DNA of 64,000 bases from NCBI GenBank assembly GCA_039566865.1, contig CM076943.1:40990663-41054662 (forward strand), in the 5' to 3' direction. A program made the position numbers and the translations under genes. Each line of letters opens with the position of its first letter. Position 1 is the first letter of the stretch. Source of the stretch: Aurelia coerulea. Lineage: Eukaryota; Cnidaria; Scyphozoa; Semaeostomeae; Ulmaridae. Below, in pieces: positions 23,754 to 34,191 of this stretch. Under the pieces are notes generated by a model, which saw nothing but the letters and a program-made list of their open reading frames with translations, made no database searches and was not told the origin of the DNA.

Positions 23754-24441
23754 CAGGGTGTCCTAAAGAATGTTGTGCAAATTGTGAGATTGAGAACTTG
23801 GTCGAGCGAATCAAATAAGTGGTTTCTTGTTTATGGCCATCATATAGATGTACGAGGAGATCAGATTTGGGGGCTGGCAGATAGAAAATCCATTGTTTAC
23901 GAAAATTTCGTCCGACTTAAAGGAATTGAGTCCATATAAATAGCTGAGCGTTAACGCTATGCTGACAAACTGCTGACGGCCCTTTGTTATCGCACAATTG
24001 TGCTAAAGTCATTAGTCATGAAGGATTAAGAAGTCTTTGGTCTCCACTACTAATGACTTTAGCACAATTGTGCGATAACAAAGGGCCGTCAGCAGTTTGT
24101 CAGCATAGCGTTAACGCTCAGCTATTTATATGGACTCAATTCCATTAAGACCGATTTCAGCCCGATTGTAGCAGATGTTTGCACATTTTTCCAACTTTGG
24201 GCTGCGGGGAGAGGGGAGGGCTGTAATTTGCTTGAGAGAAAAGCAAGTGCTTTTTTGAAGCAATCACTAATTTTGCCTTTCCTGTGCCATAAATCAGAAA
24301 CCACTTCTGAGATTGGTTCAAACAAGGTCTAAAACTTTACGTTGATGCCCTATGCAATAATATAAAAAGACAACAATTAAAATCATAGATCTTCCACAGA
24401 GGCCACAAAAACGGGTAATATTTTTTGGGACATTCCACAAA
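23754..24441. mobile_element. Probable TA-type (mariner-like) element downstream of the TMEM151-like gene
   Basis: CAGGGTGTCCTAAAG follows TA at 23752-23753. A worn opposite end TTTTGGGACATTCCACA lies at 24423-24438. The same right end exists in arm 1 (7302-7312), so the element predates the duplication. It now hosts the foldback at 23918-24148. The outer limit on the gene side is approximate. Confidence 0.4.
23918..24148. mobile_element. Foldback element with ~98-bp near-perfect inverted arms
   Basis: Arms 23918-24016 and 24051-24148 are almost exact reverse complements around a ~34-base loop. They include AGCGTTAACGCT palindromes and GCACAATTGTGC. Arm 1 of the duplication lacks the whole block at the matching point, giving an empty site. 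The outer 8-mers GTCCGACT and GACCGATT are a probable worn 8-bp duplication. Confidence 0.8.
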
Positions 24442-24502
24442 TAGGATAAAATTTGCACCTTATAATGTGAAAGAAGCTTGCTACTTAAAGTCTGCAATTT
24501 TT

Positions 24503-26245
24503 TCAATATGTTCTTGGTCCACGCGGGTGCACTGCAAACATCACAGGGTTACTTGTAGCTGGTGTGGCAAATACACGCTGGGGTGGTTGAGTCGGCTGAT
24601 TTGAAGCTAATGTTGCTGCAATGTTTGCATGAGGAAGATATCTTATACCCTCAGGCCGGTATATAACTGCAGGTCCAGGGTGACCATATGGGTGCGGTGA
24701 ATATGCAACCGGTGGATGCATTGGCTGAGTTGACTTTGCTTTCTCTACTGGAGATAACGGGTATGTTGCCGATGGCTGATCTGGTACTACACGTGGCTGC
24801 ATGTTTGCGATACCAAGATTATTGACGCTGCCAGGTGCATGCATAATTGCTGGTGCAGGTTTACTGGTAGCCAACGGATATGGCTGATCGGTTTGCTGCT
24901 GGCTTGAGGCACAGGCAAAGGATACGTTTGCTTGTTTATCTCTTGGAGGGCAATTGTCTACAACTGCAGGCATATACTCAGTTGGTGCAGGGTATGGCGG
25001 ATAGATCTTATGTGTTTGTGCTTGTTGACCTAATCTTGTATCCGTTTCTGTCCCTGGGTAAGCAGGGTTGTCTAAACCTTCCAGCATTTGCACATCTATC
25101 CCCCCAGTGCATACTGTGCTGTCCTTAGGAGTTTGAAAGTAGATCATCTTTTTGATAGTGTATTCGCATTTCGCTGTTTTCCTTATAAATATTGCTCTGT
25201 AAATCCAAGTGAGACCAAGTACTGATGCTACCCAGTAATAAACAACATTCATCCAGAATGGTTTATTGGTAAGGTCGGTGTATGCACAGATTCTCTTCAC
25301 GAAACCATCAATGCTGTCGCTGAAAGAAAATTGAATATTCTCATCCTTGTGCTCGTTCTCTTCAATCATTTTGGCACGCATTTCTTCGAACTTTTCTTCC
25401 GTCTCAGTGTCACCAAATTGAACATCTGGGGTTAGTTTCAACCTTGTGACACTGTATTGATCGAATTTGAGGCCATGCTGATCTGAGATATCACGTGTGA
25501 ACTGAATTGGGAAATTTTGACTCTCTGTGTGTGTTATGACTATCTCTTGATACGTTTCAATGTGTGTCTGTGTGTTACCTTGGGCGTCTGTGGAAGTAAC
25601 TGTCCTTGTTCTTGTTTCCCAATGGTAGCACTCAATCAGCATAACTCTCTCCGGGTCAGTATTCCTCAATTTGTTAACGAACTCAATTGCTGATATGTCT
25701 GAGACGATGCTTGAAATATACTGTTTTTCATTGGAATAGAAAGATTCTATTAACATTAACAGATAGCATACGAAAATCATAATGAATGCCATAACGACCA
25801 GTAGTCCAAATGCCGTTCCGTAAGCTGCACATTGTGAAGCCATGCATCCGATAAGATATATCAACCAACATATGAACGAGAAAAATGCATGCATCGAAAG
25901 AATACGACAAGCACTTTTCTTCTTACAGACTGCAATAATCATATGAATAGACGGCACTAAAATCTGCAGCAGTATAGCAACAGGCATCACAACTACCACA
26001 GACCAATCATCGGATTGCTTTCTGCTGCTAGATTCATATGATCGTCGATTGCGAGTCACTGGATGGCTATTTTTGACCTCGACATTTTGATAAACCGTTT
26101 CAAGCTGAATGTAAGACATCTTCGATTTATTTCCGACTTTGAACGATGTTTTGTCGCCGACACGCTTGCCAGCAGCAACGAATTCCAGGCCAATGAAATG
26201 AAACATTGCAAGACCGAAGATAAGATGGAACTTAAAGAGGCACAT
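24503..26245 (-). CDS. TMEM151-family multi-pass membrane protein
   Basis: Single-exon 580-residue frame; the ATG at 26245 aligns with the ATG of the duplicate, and no in-frame ATG lies just upstream. Residues 4-25 form a hydrophobic leader or first anchor. Membrane segments follow at about 83-106, 115-135, 141-165 and 331-354. Residues 200-370 hold the family core: a YHWETRTRTVT stretch, RDISDQ, a VTRLKL strand, an EEMRAKMIEENE helix and the WVASVLGLTWIYRAIF membrane segment followed by TAKCEYTIKKMIYF. These align with the TMEM151A/B core as I know it. The cytoplasmic tail (371-580) is proline-rich and low-complexity. An RNRR site (65-68), a possible furin-type site, sits between the leader and the second segment. 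The molecular function of TMEM151 proteins is poorly known; none is assigned. The broken paralogue at 4404-5862 supports the frame. No polyadenylation signal was identified with confidence. Confidence 0.85.
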   Translation of the reverse strand: MCLFKFHLIFGLAMFHFIGLEFVAAGKRVGDKTSFKVGNKSKMSYIQLETVYQNVEVKNSHPVTRNRRSYESSSRKQSDDWSVVVVMPVAILLQILVPSIHMIIAVCKKKSACRILSMHAFFSFICWLIYLIGCMASQCAAYGTAFGLLVVMAFIMIFVCYLLMLIESFYSNEKQYISSIVSDISAIEFVNKLRNTDPERVMLIECYHWETRTRTVTSTDAQGNTQTHIETYQEIVITHTESQNFPIQFTRDISDQHGLKFDQYSVTRLKLTPDVQFGDTETEEKFEEMRAKMIEENEHKDENIQFSFSDSIDGFVKRICAYTDLTNKPFWMNVVYYWVASVLGLTWIYRAIFIRKTAKCEYTIKKMIYFQTPKDSTVCTGGIDVQMLEGLDNPAYPGTETDTRLGQQAQTHKIYPPYPAPTEYMPAVVDNCPPRDKQANVSFACASSQQQTDQPYPLATSKPAPAIMHAPGSVNNLGIANMQPRVVPDQPSATYPLSPVEKAKSTQPMHPPVAYSPHPYGHPGPAVIYRPEGIRYLPHANIAATLASNQPTQPPQRVFATPATSNPVMFAVHPRGPRTY

Positions 26246-27230
26246 CTTCGCTTTTTCCTTTCTCCAACGAAGTCTGTTGTGGTTAGTGCAATACCACTAG
26301 AGAGCAGCACTTTTAACTACCTGCATTCATGAAAAGACCTCCGAATAAACTGATCGTAACTAAGGTTTCAAATTCCAATTTCTAACTTTGTGCCAAATGC
26401 ACTAAAAGGCAAGCCAGATGACTGGAAATTTAGTCAAAATTGAAATATTTGCGAATGGCGTCATCGTTATTTCCTCTACTACGCATGCCTAATAGTTGTC
26501 AATGCGCATGACATCATTAGCTCTCATCACCACGCATGCCCCAAAGAATCCATTTTTTTGTGTCGACCTGTGGCATTGTAATAAGGAATCCAGGGATGAA
26601 TAGCCTGCGGGCTTCACGCAGACTTTCACGCGAACATTGTAAAGAGGAGCGAGTCAGCACGCATGCTAGGGATAGATGAATTTTCTATATTGGTGCATCA
26701 TCATAACCAAAAAACTCTTGAAAGAAAGATATGAATTTAAGGAGGCCTAAATGAGTCTATTTAAGAAAAAAGCCAAAATCAAATCGTTCAAGGCAGATAG
26801 ACTGAAAGGGGCAAGATAATGAAAATTGGCAGAAAAAGTGAAAATGGCAGCCCTGATCGGAACGAATAATTGAAGTTTCTAGACATTCTACTATGAGCTT
26901 CAACAAAGAGCTCTGTCCACATGTTATTTGGCTGCTGTGTTTTTGTGCTGTAACCATGGTAAAGTATCAACTTTTCTGTGGCACAATAAATAGATTTTTG
27001 GGAGATTGTGTTGTGATTACCGTATCTGTGTAACTTATTGGATTTTCTTATTCACTTATTCATTGGGATTACCAAAGAGATACAAACAAGATATTAATTC
27101 ACAGTGACATTCTTTAGACATTTCCTCGACTTCACATTGATTCAGTTCTGAGAACTAACTTTGAACTTTGAATAGTCTGCGTGCGCCTTGCAAGTTAAAA
27201 ATAAGATTTACGTATGATACAGCACAGCGC
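26246..27230. promoter_or_regulatory. Duplicated 5' flank of the TMEM151-like gene
   Basis: About 1 kb upstream of the ATG is recognisably shared with 3400-4403 of arm 1, so the presumed promoter was duplicated with the gene. I see no clear TATA box or initiator that can be named; the regulatory role is inferred only from position. Confidence 0.35.
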
Positions 27231-27338
27231 TTCTAAATGAACATCGCTTCAAACATGCTTTTGACTGCCTCAGACAAGTCTATTTTTGTTGTAAAGACAA
27301 TGAAAATAACAAGTACTTTCTCCTGCATTGCCCCTATA

Positions 27339-27956
27339 CGCATTTTTTATAAGAAACTAAGAACTTGGGCAAGTACTGAACGTTTCTTAAAATTATCAGA
27401 TTTTGAGTACTTAAAGTTTCTTACGAGTTTCTGAGAGGTTCCATAACAATCTTTATGTTTACTACTCGTGCCTTCGTGAACATTTCAAAACAATATTTGG
27501 TAAGCCTTTCAAATGTTTAGACATGACTCAAGTACCTTACGAGTAATATGATACAGGAAACAAGCGAAAGTAAAGTAAATATATGTCAAGGATTTCCTTT
27601 ATCAAAGTAAATAGATTCTTAACTTGTATTCTCGCAACAAGGGTAAATTCTGTAACACAAAGGATACAGTTCTGTTTAAGACAAAGCGATTTGACAGCCT
27701 CAAGAATAGATTTCACACCTTGAACGCATCTGACCATAATGTTTTGCTTTCTCTGTTTATTTTGATTCGATTGAGTCCACTCAGAGGTGTGAAATCTATT
27801 CTTCAGAAAGGCAAATCTCTTTGTCTCTTCGTGAACCTGAATCTTTTGTTTTACAAAATTTGCTCTTGCTTATTCTCGCAGTACTGGAGTTTCTTAATTT
27901 TTTGGCGATCTGAGATTTGAGTTTTTTATGGGCAGTTTCTTATAAAAAAATACGTG
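27339..27956. mobile_element. TATAAGAAAC-ended TA element, interrupted
   Basis: CGCATTTTTTATAAGAAAC after TA at the left and TTTCTTATAAAAAAATACGTG before TA at the right. Its internal sequence follows the 14700-15134 copy except for an insertion at 27637-27870. Non-coding. Confidence 0.75.
27637..27870. mobile_element. Small MULE-like element with 10-bp direct repeat flanks
   Basis: TATTCTCGCA occurs at 27627-27636 and 27871-27880. The ends ACAAGGGTAAATTCTGTAA and the complement of GTAAAACAAAAGATTC-side sequence form an imperfect inverted repeat, and an inner AATAGATTTCACACCT is also mirrored. Empty sites exist in the copies at 14700-15134 and 41945-42250. A 9-10 bp duplication suggests a Mutator-like origin; no transposase is present. 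Confidence 0.65.
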
Positions 27957-28273
27957 TATACGACGCATTTCGTAGAGGTCTCTTTGTATAGTTTCAAGAA
28001 AACTATTAAGAAACAGACATTTTTTTCTTTCATTTTCATGGTAAATCTTGAAAATTATTGTACGTAGGTTTTTAATATTGTAAATAAGGGTTTTATAGTT
28101 TAATCTAATCTAATTAATAGCTTTTACTTTATGTTCTTAGATTTTGATTATTGATTTTATTGGAGGGCCCCTTGAAAACCAACTTGTTGAAGGGCAACCC
28201 TCCTTAAAAGAATTAAATATGAAATAAATATGAAATCTTTCTGGCCAGCTCTCTGATCTGATGCCCCAGGATT
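27957..28273. other. No gene recognised
   Basis: AT-rich sequence with no open frame or repeat ends that I can support. Confidence 0.4.
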
Positions 28274-29842
28274 GGGTAGCCGGCGGTGGTAATCGGACGC
28301 TTAAGGAAAACTAAATATTTTCATAAGAAACTTTAATTAAAAACAAAGACCAAAAGTACCAGGTGAATGGACAGGTATTTGGACATATCTTCCCGAAGTG
28401 TTTTGGTTTTTTACTTTGCCTGCTTTTCTTCAACAACGATGTTTTTGAGACTGATCTTGGCGGTGGTTTACGGACAGTGGCAGTGGTTTTCGGACAGTGG
28501 GTTCACAATGCAGAATGTGCCAAGGAAATTAGTTTTCTTGTTATACTTGACAAGTATTCCGTCTATAAACTCTTTTGCTTCTTTTTCATTGTCTTTTTTC
28601 CTGTTCTTGAATGAAAATGGAAATGTTCCATTGAAAATGGCACAAGAACACGATAGAGAGGCTTGCAACGAAAAATAGGCGAACAAAAATCAGACAGCCT
28701 CGTTTTCTTTTGCGCGATATGACGTCACTTCGCTCAAATTGCTTATTTGAATACGTAATTTCACAAGGAGAAGGCTAAAAATAGTGGGAAAAAGTATCAT
28801 ACATCAGTCATAGCAGTATTATCTTGTATTTTATCATCAATCATACCAACCCCGGACTTGTCCTTTAAGACAATTCGATATGGCATCCGCTGTCCTCGCT
28901 TCAGTGAAACTGTTTTAAGTCTTTTGCATAATGCTTTGAGTTACTTAAATGCTAGACATCCAATTTAAGTGATTGTTTAAGATTGTTGCTTCTTTCTGGA
29001 ACGGATTCAGAGTTTTGAATCTAGGGTGGGATATTGGAAACGACAACTTCTACAGGGTGTCCCAAAAAAATTGTGCTCCGTTTGTCTGTAGATTGCGACA
29101 AAACGGCAAAAGTTTCTCGCCAAACCTTTGCATGATGGTGCCCTTCAGATGTTCTTTTAAAGTTTGCCACCATCCCCGTAAAAATCCGCTGAAAAATGAT
29201 GGAGCTACGACCTTCCGAAAACCAAATTTGCCTGTGACTTAAACCAGCAGTCGGCCATTTTGCCTTATTAGTTTGCAGTGATAAGTATCTTCTCGTGAGG
29301 TAAGAAATAATTTCTGTGAGGTCAGAATTAGTGGAACTCTCCAAGGATTATCGGAATTTTTACGAGAGCTATGCCATTGGAGGCTGCTGTTTCATTTTCA
29401 TTCCATAAAGCTATTCATAACTGCAAAATAGAAAGACTATGGCCGACCGCTGGTTTCAGTGATCGGGCAAATTTGGTCTCCTGAAGGTCATAGCTCCATC
29501 ATTTTTCAATGGATTTTTATAGGGATGGTTGCAAACTTTAATTGAACATCGGAAGATCACCATCATGCAAAAGTTTGGCGAGAATCTTTTGCCGTTTTGT
29601 CACAATCTTCAGACAAACGGGGCACAATTTTTTGGGACGCCCTGTACACTGCCAAGCACAACGAAAACAACTTCTTTACCATGTTTTACATTCATGAAGG
29701 CTTTTCGTAAATTTTTTTACTATCTATAATGTTAGCTTTCAGTATCAATAAATACCCTTTTTGATAGATATTATTTGTAACGTACTTTTTTGTTGTTTTT
29801 CGAGATATTTTCGTAAGTGTCCGATTACCACCGCCGACACCC
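28274..29842. mobile_element. TIR element with GGCGGTGGTAATCGGAC ends
   Basis: The left terminus GGGTAGCCGGCGGTGGTAAT continues to CGGAC at 28298; its near-exact inverse closes at 29842 (GGGTGTCGGCGGTGG in complement). ATATTTTC lies further inside both arms. Target duplication is unclear. It contains a mariner-type element (29053-29644) and a 103-codon frame at 28367-28678 that shows no domain I recognise and is not called as a gene. Confidence 0.65.
29053..29644. mobile_element. Mariner-type long-TIR element, complete copy
   Basis: CAGGGTGTCCCAAAA after TA and GGGACGCCCTG before TA, with ~200-bp inverted arms. It is the same family as 464-1050 and 16769-17881. Non-autonomous. Confidence 0.85.
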
Positions 29843-29919
29843 TAAACATCGCCAGTATCAATGGTGTGGATGATGACACTTTTGTCATCGACTTTTGTTT
29901 GGATACTATACCAGTGTCC

Positions 29920-30025
29920 TAGAAAACATCGTTACATGTAGCCCTTTGTAGTTGCATAAGGTAGGCGGAAGTCACCACAATCAGAGAAATCCGGTTTATC
30001 ATAAGATTATAATCGGTTTATCATC
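29920..30025. repeat. Inverted partial copy of the repeat at 1-310
   Basis: AACATCGTTACATGTAGCC and the following GTAGTTGCATA reproduce, in reverse complement, the 240-275 region; GGTTTATC units follow at 29990-30025. Confidence 0.6.
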
Positions 30026-30615
30026 CGGTTTAATGTAAATTTTGAAGTTTTTTCCAACAGATGTTGTTAAAGTGCATTAACATTGCGTTATGCAATACTT
30101 TTAAAGCATTTTGAGCCAATTATTATCAATCTTTAACCATATAAATTGCTGTCAAAGACCGAAATTTCTTGAGACAATTGTTGCATGTTGATGCGCAATC
30201 TGCCGAAGGCAGAGAAGGCGAACGATGATGATTATCAATTTTTGGCTGAAAAACACAGTTCGTAGTTATGATGTCATCAATTTTTGTCATTTTCTTCCAA
30301 AATGACTTCCAAAAACACCTCTATGCATCATATTTGACTTGGACATGAATAATACACGATATAAGAAGGAAAAAAGTGATTCAAATTACCATTATTCTGT
30401 TTTAGAACAAATCAACCGGAAAACCATATATTTCGACATTTTCCAGCATTATGACGTCATTGTGACATCACCTGATGAAGTGACCACGCCCAAAGTTAGT
30501 ACTACGCCCTTGCCAAGTTTCAATGATTTCCCATTAGTCTACGGCTATTTATAGAGGGGGGTGGAAAGCACCCCCCCCCCCCCCGGCTATCTTGGATAAG
30601 AAAGCCCGGTAATTG
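30026..30615. mobile_element. Partial piggyBac-like element (family of 56446-57276)
   Basis: Bases 30030-30600 match the reverse complement of about 56500-56950, including the CTATTTATAGAGG and GTGGAAAGCACCCCCC tracts. One end is truncated and the other terminus is worn (AAGCCCGGTAATTG), so no TTAA pair is visible. Confidence 0.55.
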
Positions 30616-30724
30616 AATGATTTGTGTCAGTTAAAGCTGCTTACATTTGTTTCTGAATCTGTTAACATGATTTCTCCTATCTTTATTCTCAATCTTTTTC
30701 AAACTTTGACATCTGGTCATCAGT

Positions 30725-31018
30725 CCCGGGGGTGTACTTGACTTTAAATTTTACGGGGGTGTGCACTCCAATGAGAACATTTTTCACCCGGCTTTAGATA
30801 TTTTCCCTCGAAATGATAGCCGGCTTTAGCAAAACTTGGCGAAAAGCATACCCTTAAACGTAAAAACTTTTAAAAAAACAATGAAACAAAACTTTTGACA
30901 ACCGGCTTTAGAAAAACTGCCTTCTTTTGATACCCGGCGTTAGAAAAAAGAGGCGAAATCGATACCCGGAAAGGAGTGCACATGCCGTCAGCAAAATATA
31001 CTAAGTAACCCCCCCGGG
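30725..31018. mobile_element. CCCGGGGG-ended element with perfect 8-bp duplication
   Basis: The ends CCCGGGGGTGTACTTGAC and CCCCCCCGGG are flanked by TCATCAGT on both sides (30717-30724, 31019-31026). It is homologous, inverted, to 10389-10727. Short repeated GGCTTTAGA motifs lie inside. Non-coding. Confidence 0.85.
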
Positions 31019-31279
31019 TCATCAGTATGATACACGACAGGCCACAGGAAGCCCAAATGGATAAATGATAGATGTCATTGTTGGCCGACTGCTGGTGTAT
31101 GTGCAGCTCTATTCAATGATGATGAGTAAATTTTTAGAATGAAGTTAAAGATATGGTTTACCTTTTAAAAGCATCAGTGTTGTTTCTTTGTGTATCTAAC
31201 TCTTGTATTAATTGTAAAACAAAGCAGCATTCTTTTCACCCTAACCTCCGTCAGGTCTGCCATTTCTTATTCCGAAGTC

Positions 31280-31405
31280 AAGGCAACTAGCCGTACTCAA
31301 TCTGAAGTCGATAACAATGGTACAATCATTGCAACTGTTTACCAGCAACCTTCTGTGACGTAAAATAGTTGCCTCAACTTCAGATCGAGTACGGCTGGTT
31401 GCCTT
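31280..31405. repeat. 126-bp foldback repeat
   Basis: AAGGCAACTAGCCGTACTC and the following ATCTGAAGT are mirrored by ACTTCAGATCGAGTACGGC and TGGTTGCCTT. A likely miniature foldback element; the flanking duplication is not resolved. Confidence 0.6.
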
Positions 31406-31451
31406 TTTGCCCAAAAAATCACAAAATTTCTAATGACCAATAGATCATTAT

Positions 31452-31582
31452 GGAAGAGATGCTGTTGGGGGGCATTTGACCAAGATGCATTGCATTCTAT
31501 AATGGGATTAAAATTGATTCTGTAGAAACTTGATCATTAAACGCAATTCTTTTTGGTCAAATGCCCCCCATGCCATCTTTCC
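31452..31582. repeat. 131-bp foldback repeat
   Basis: GGGGGGCATTTGACCAA (31467-31483) is mirrored by TTGGTCAAATGCCCCCC (31554-31570), and the outer GGAAGAGATGC pairs imperfectly with GCCATCTTTCC. A likely miniature foldback element. Confidence 0.6.
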
Positions 31583-32454
31583 GTACTCAAAAATTGCCTC
31601 ATTCACTTTCAACTTTTCAGCAGCACTCACTTAACATCATCAACAGCTAGTTTATAATAAAGATTTGCATGCATGGATTTGGATTTTAAAATGAAATAAA
31701 TTGAAAACTGAACTGAACTATATAGATGCTTTCTGCTTTGGTGTTCCTGACTACAAATTAACCGAAGAATACTCCCCCCCTAATTGCTAATGAATTTCAC
31801 CAGGCATATCTTCAATACAACCAGTTTTTAATGCTAATGTTCATTCAGAATTTGGAAAACATCGACGCAGCTATGCATTTTAAACACGCAGGGTAAACGC
31901 ATGAATAAAGGGCGGGCATATACCCACAATGCAATTTAAATCAATTGACTGTTCACTACAGCTAAACTCAATTCAATTTAGAATCAGTTTCTCGCAATCA
32001 AATCATTGTATTGAGTTGCATCATTGATGATTTTCCAAGCAGAGTTACTCTTTTCATTAATAATAGATTAAAACTGAGGTCAAATTCAATCCTCGAAGGT
32101 CGAGTGTGGTCGTTGCATTCAGTACCCACTGCGAGGGTGTATCACTCTGTAAAAATCTCGTCCAACTTTGGCAAAATCCTTTTGCTTTCAAGAAAGATTC
32201 ATAAAAAATTCCCTAAAAATCTTATTGTTTTAAAAAATCTCGTACGCCCTGTCGGTAAAGTGATACACCCCTCGACCAACTGCACTAATTGCTCTCGTCA
32301 TCAATAATTCTGCTAATGCATTTACTTATGCCATTATTAATGGATAAATGCTAAGGTCAAAATCCATTGCACATGGGTCGCATGTACTCATTGAGTTCGG
32401 CAGTAACAGTGAAGACATCAGAATCTTATTTTCGTAAATGGCAGCAACTACAAA
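31583..32454. other. Upstream region of the EGF-type gene; no other gene
   Basis: It includes a small imperfect inverted repeat 32131-32275 (CGAGGGTGTATCAC against GTGATACACCCCTCG) like the one at 2465-2530. Any promoter of the exon at 32455 should lie here, but no core element can be named. Confidence 0.4.
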
Positions 32455-32737
32455 ATGATAATAACTGTTAAAAAGATGGCAGGAAATATCCTTGTCGTTG
32501 TTTTGCTCTGTATTATGATTCAACATATTATGTGCAGAAACTACTTTGTTCGAATTGACGAGGCAACTTCTGAGATCGATAATGTTGTGTTGAACAAGAA
32601 GTTCTTTTTTTGCGACCGAGAGAATTCTTGCACCCATGTTGTTCAATATGAAGATAATGGCGAATATCAAACAGTCAACGGAGAAGAGAAACTTCAGATG
32701 ATTAAAAGGAAGATTAAGATATGGGTAAAACGTCCAC
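32455..32737 (+). CDS. Exon 1 of a secreted EGF-repeat protein (signal peptide exon)
   Basis: An ATG at 32455 (or the in-frame ATG at 32476) opens a frame whose first ~28 residues form a signal peptide: a KK n-region, then a NILVVVLLCIMI hydrophobic core, then a Cys near the likely cleavage site. The mature part has a short domain with two cysteines (KKFFFCDRENSCTHVV), then a NGEYQTVNGEE stretch and a basic IWVKRP end. At 32738 the sequence reads GTAAGAA, a strong splice donor, in phase 1. The frame runs only a few codons into the intron to a stop, as expected. All later EGF exons begin in phase 1, so it can splice to 39295 (CCT, Pro, at the join). I do not recognise the N-terminal domain. 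Linking it to the EGF exons is inference from strand, order and phase. Confidence 0.6.
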
Positions 32738-33642
32738 GTAAGAAATGATTTTAGACCATATTCCTCTTCATTTACAACTTCCATCTACTTATCCTTTTTA
32801 ACTGTCATGCTAGCAGTAGCATGGAAGCATAATCAAACAGGCATAAAACAAACAGTTTTGAAGACTTGCGTTCCACTTTTGTAATGAATGCGAGTTTGAA
32901 TTTCGAAATTCATCAAAATGAGTTTTCCCATTAGGAATTCTGGTCCATTTCGTCTCTCATCACCTCTTATGTCATTTGAAAAGCCCAATGATAAACTCTT
33001 GACAAAAAGTTTGCAATGTAATTTCTTGTGAATCGTATGTATAACATGCACTTTTAGCAGATTTGTATACATTTGCTATTTGAAATAAGATGAAAAACGG
33101 TGTTCAGATGACAAACACATGCTGTACTCTCGTTGCCATTTCATACAAAAAGTCGCTGGAATTCCTAAAGGGAAGACCCTTTTTATATTAAGCTTGGATT
33201 GCAGATTCCTCTCCAAGCTCAAACTCCAGGCAAGATGTCTTTCGATTGATGCTCGTTTAGCCCTGTTTAACATGTGCTACTTTTGGTATTGTGGCATAGG
33301 GGGAGCGTTTTTGCCCCGCTTTTTTCTCTGAGAGTACAAGGGATATCACAATGACACTTTCCTCTATTGCTTATTGGATAATTAGCTTTTGAAATATAAC
33401 AATCAGAGATATTGAATTTGAAGAAAGTAAATTTTAAAAAACATTTTTTTATATTCATTTAAAATGATACAATACATGTTACATCTAGATCCTACTATAC
33501 TTTCTAATTACTTTACAAACTATACCACACTACAGGGACGGGACCACAAGGAGCAAAAGACAATGACCACCCCGTTACCGTTAACATAAAGACATGCAAA
33601 AAATAGCAACCAAATAAACAACTAAAAAAGCTACAAATACGA
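32738..33642. other. Putative intron 1 start; no other feature
   Basis: It lies inside the presumed first intron (32738-39294). Short frames on both strands have no recognisable domain. Confidence 0.4.
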
Positions 33643-33860
33643 TTAATTACTGATAAATATTAGAATCGGTTTCCCATTGGATGTCAAGCCAGCATAATAG
33701 TATGATGCTGAACGAGAGGAACCCCTGACGAGCACGAGAGGACAACAACGACAGCAGTTGCTACCGCTGCTGATCCCCGTCCAGAGTCCCCAACGCTCAA
33801 CACATTGCGCATATGCTGTCAGGTCTTGGTTTCTGAATTTAACAAACATTTCCAAACGCT
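33643..33860 (-). CDS. Candidate terminal exon, small cysteine-rich protein
   Basis: On the minus strand a pyrimidine-rich TTTTTTACAG acceptor (AG at 33861-33862) precedes an open frame of about 72 codons ending at a TAA at 33643. The product has a clustered SGSNCCRCC motif, a Cys further upstream (AYAQC), two tryptophans, and a serine/tyrosine-rich end. I do not recognise the family, and no upstream exon was found. The splice signal and the non-repetitive composition argue for a real exon, but it could be chance: the frame also stays open upstream of the acceptor to 33888. It lies antisense inside the presumed first intron of the EGF-type gene. Confidence 0.3.
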
Positions 33861-34191
33861 CTGTAAAAAAGCTAACCAAAAGCTTCATGCTCTTTCTCGT
33901 AATTCATTTTCAATGGAGCTCGAGACACTAATACTGTTGATGAAAACATTCGTGATATCCCAATCTTGTATTGACCTTTTTCATCTGTAGTAATTTGTCG
34001 CTGTAATTTTAGTGCATTGTCTTTAATCTAAACGTATTATATGTATGTAGTTGGATTTCTAAAATGAAACTGAACTCAATTCAACTCAACTCAAAACGAT
34101 ATCTGTCCTTCTCAAAAAATGTCAACTTCCGTTCCGTCTCGTTTCCACAGCAAAGTGCGCGATGCTCTGCAGAGGTGGTGCATGGTGCATA
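33861..34191. other. No gene recognised
   Basis: AT-rich spacer before a TATAAGAAAC-type element; nothing supported. Confidence 0.4.

Larger units (their letters stand above)
21740..27230 (-). repeat. Arm 2 of the large inverted segmental duplication
   Basis: This is the reverse-complement partner of 3400-7720. It keeps the intact TMEM151-like gene and has additional insertions relative to arm 1: a piggyBac-like element with flanking DNA (about 21860-23300), a small TTAA palindrome (23372-23530) and a long foldback (23918-24148). The two arms are about 14 kb apart. Confidence 0.85.

Noticed and set aside
28367..28678. 103-codon frame inside the GGCGGTGGTAATCGGAC-ended element
   Set aside because: No transposase or other domain recognised and two overlapping frames are equally open.
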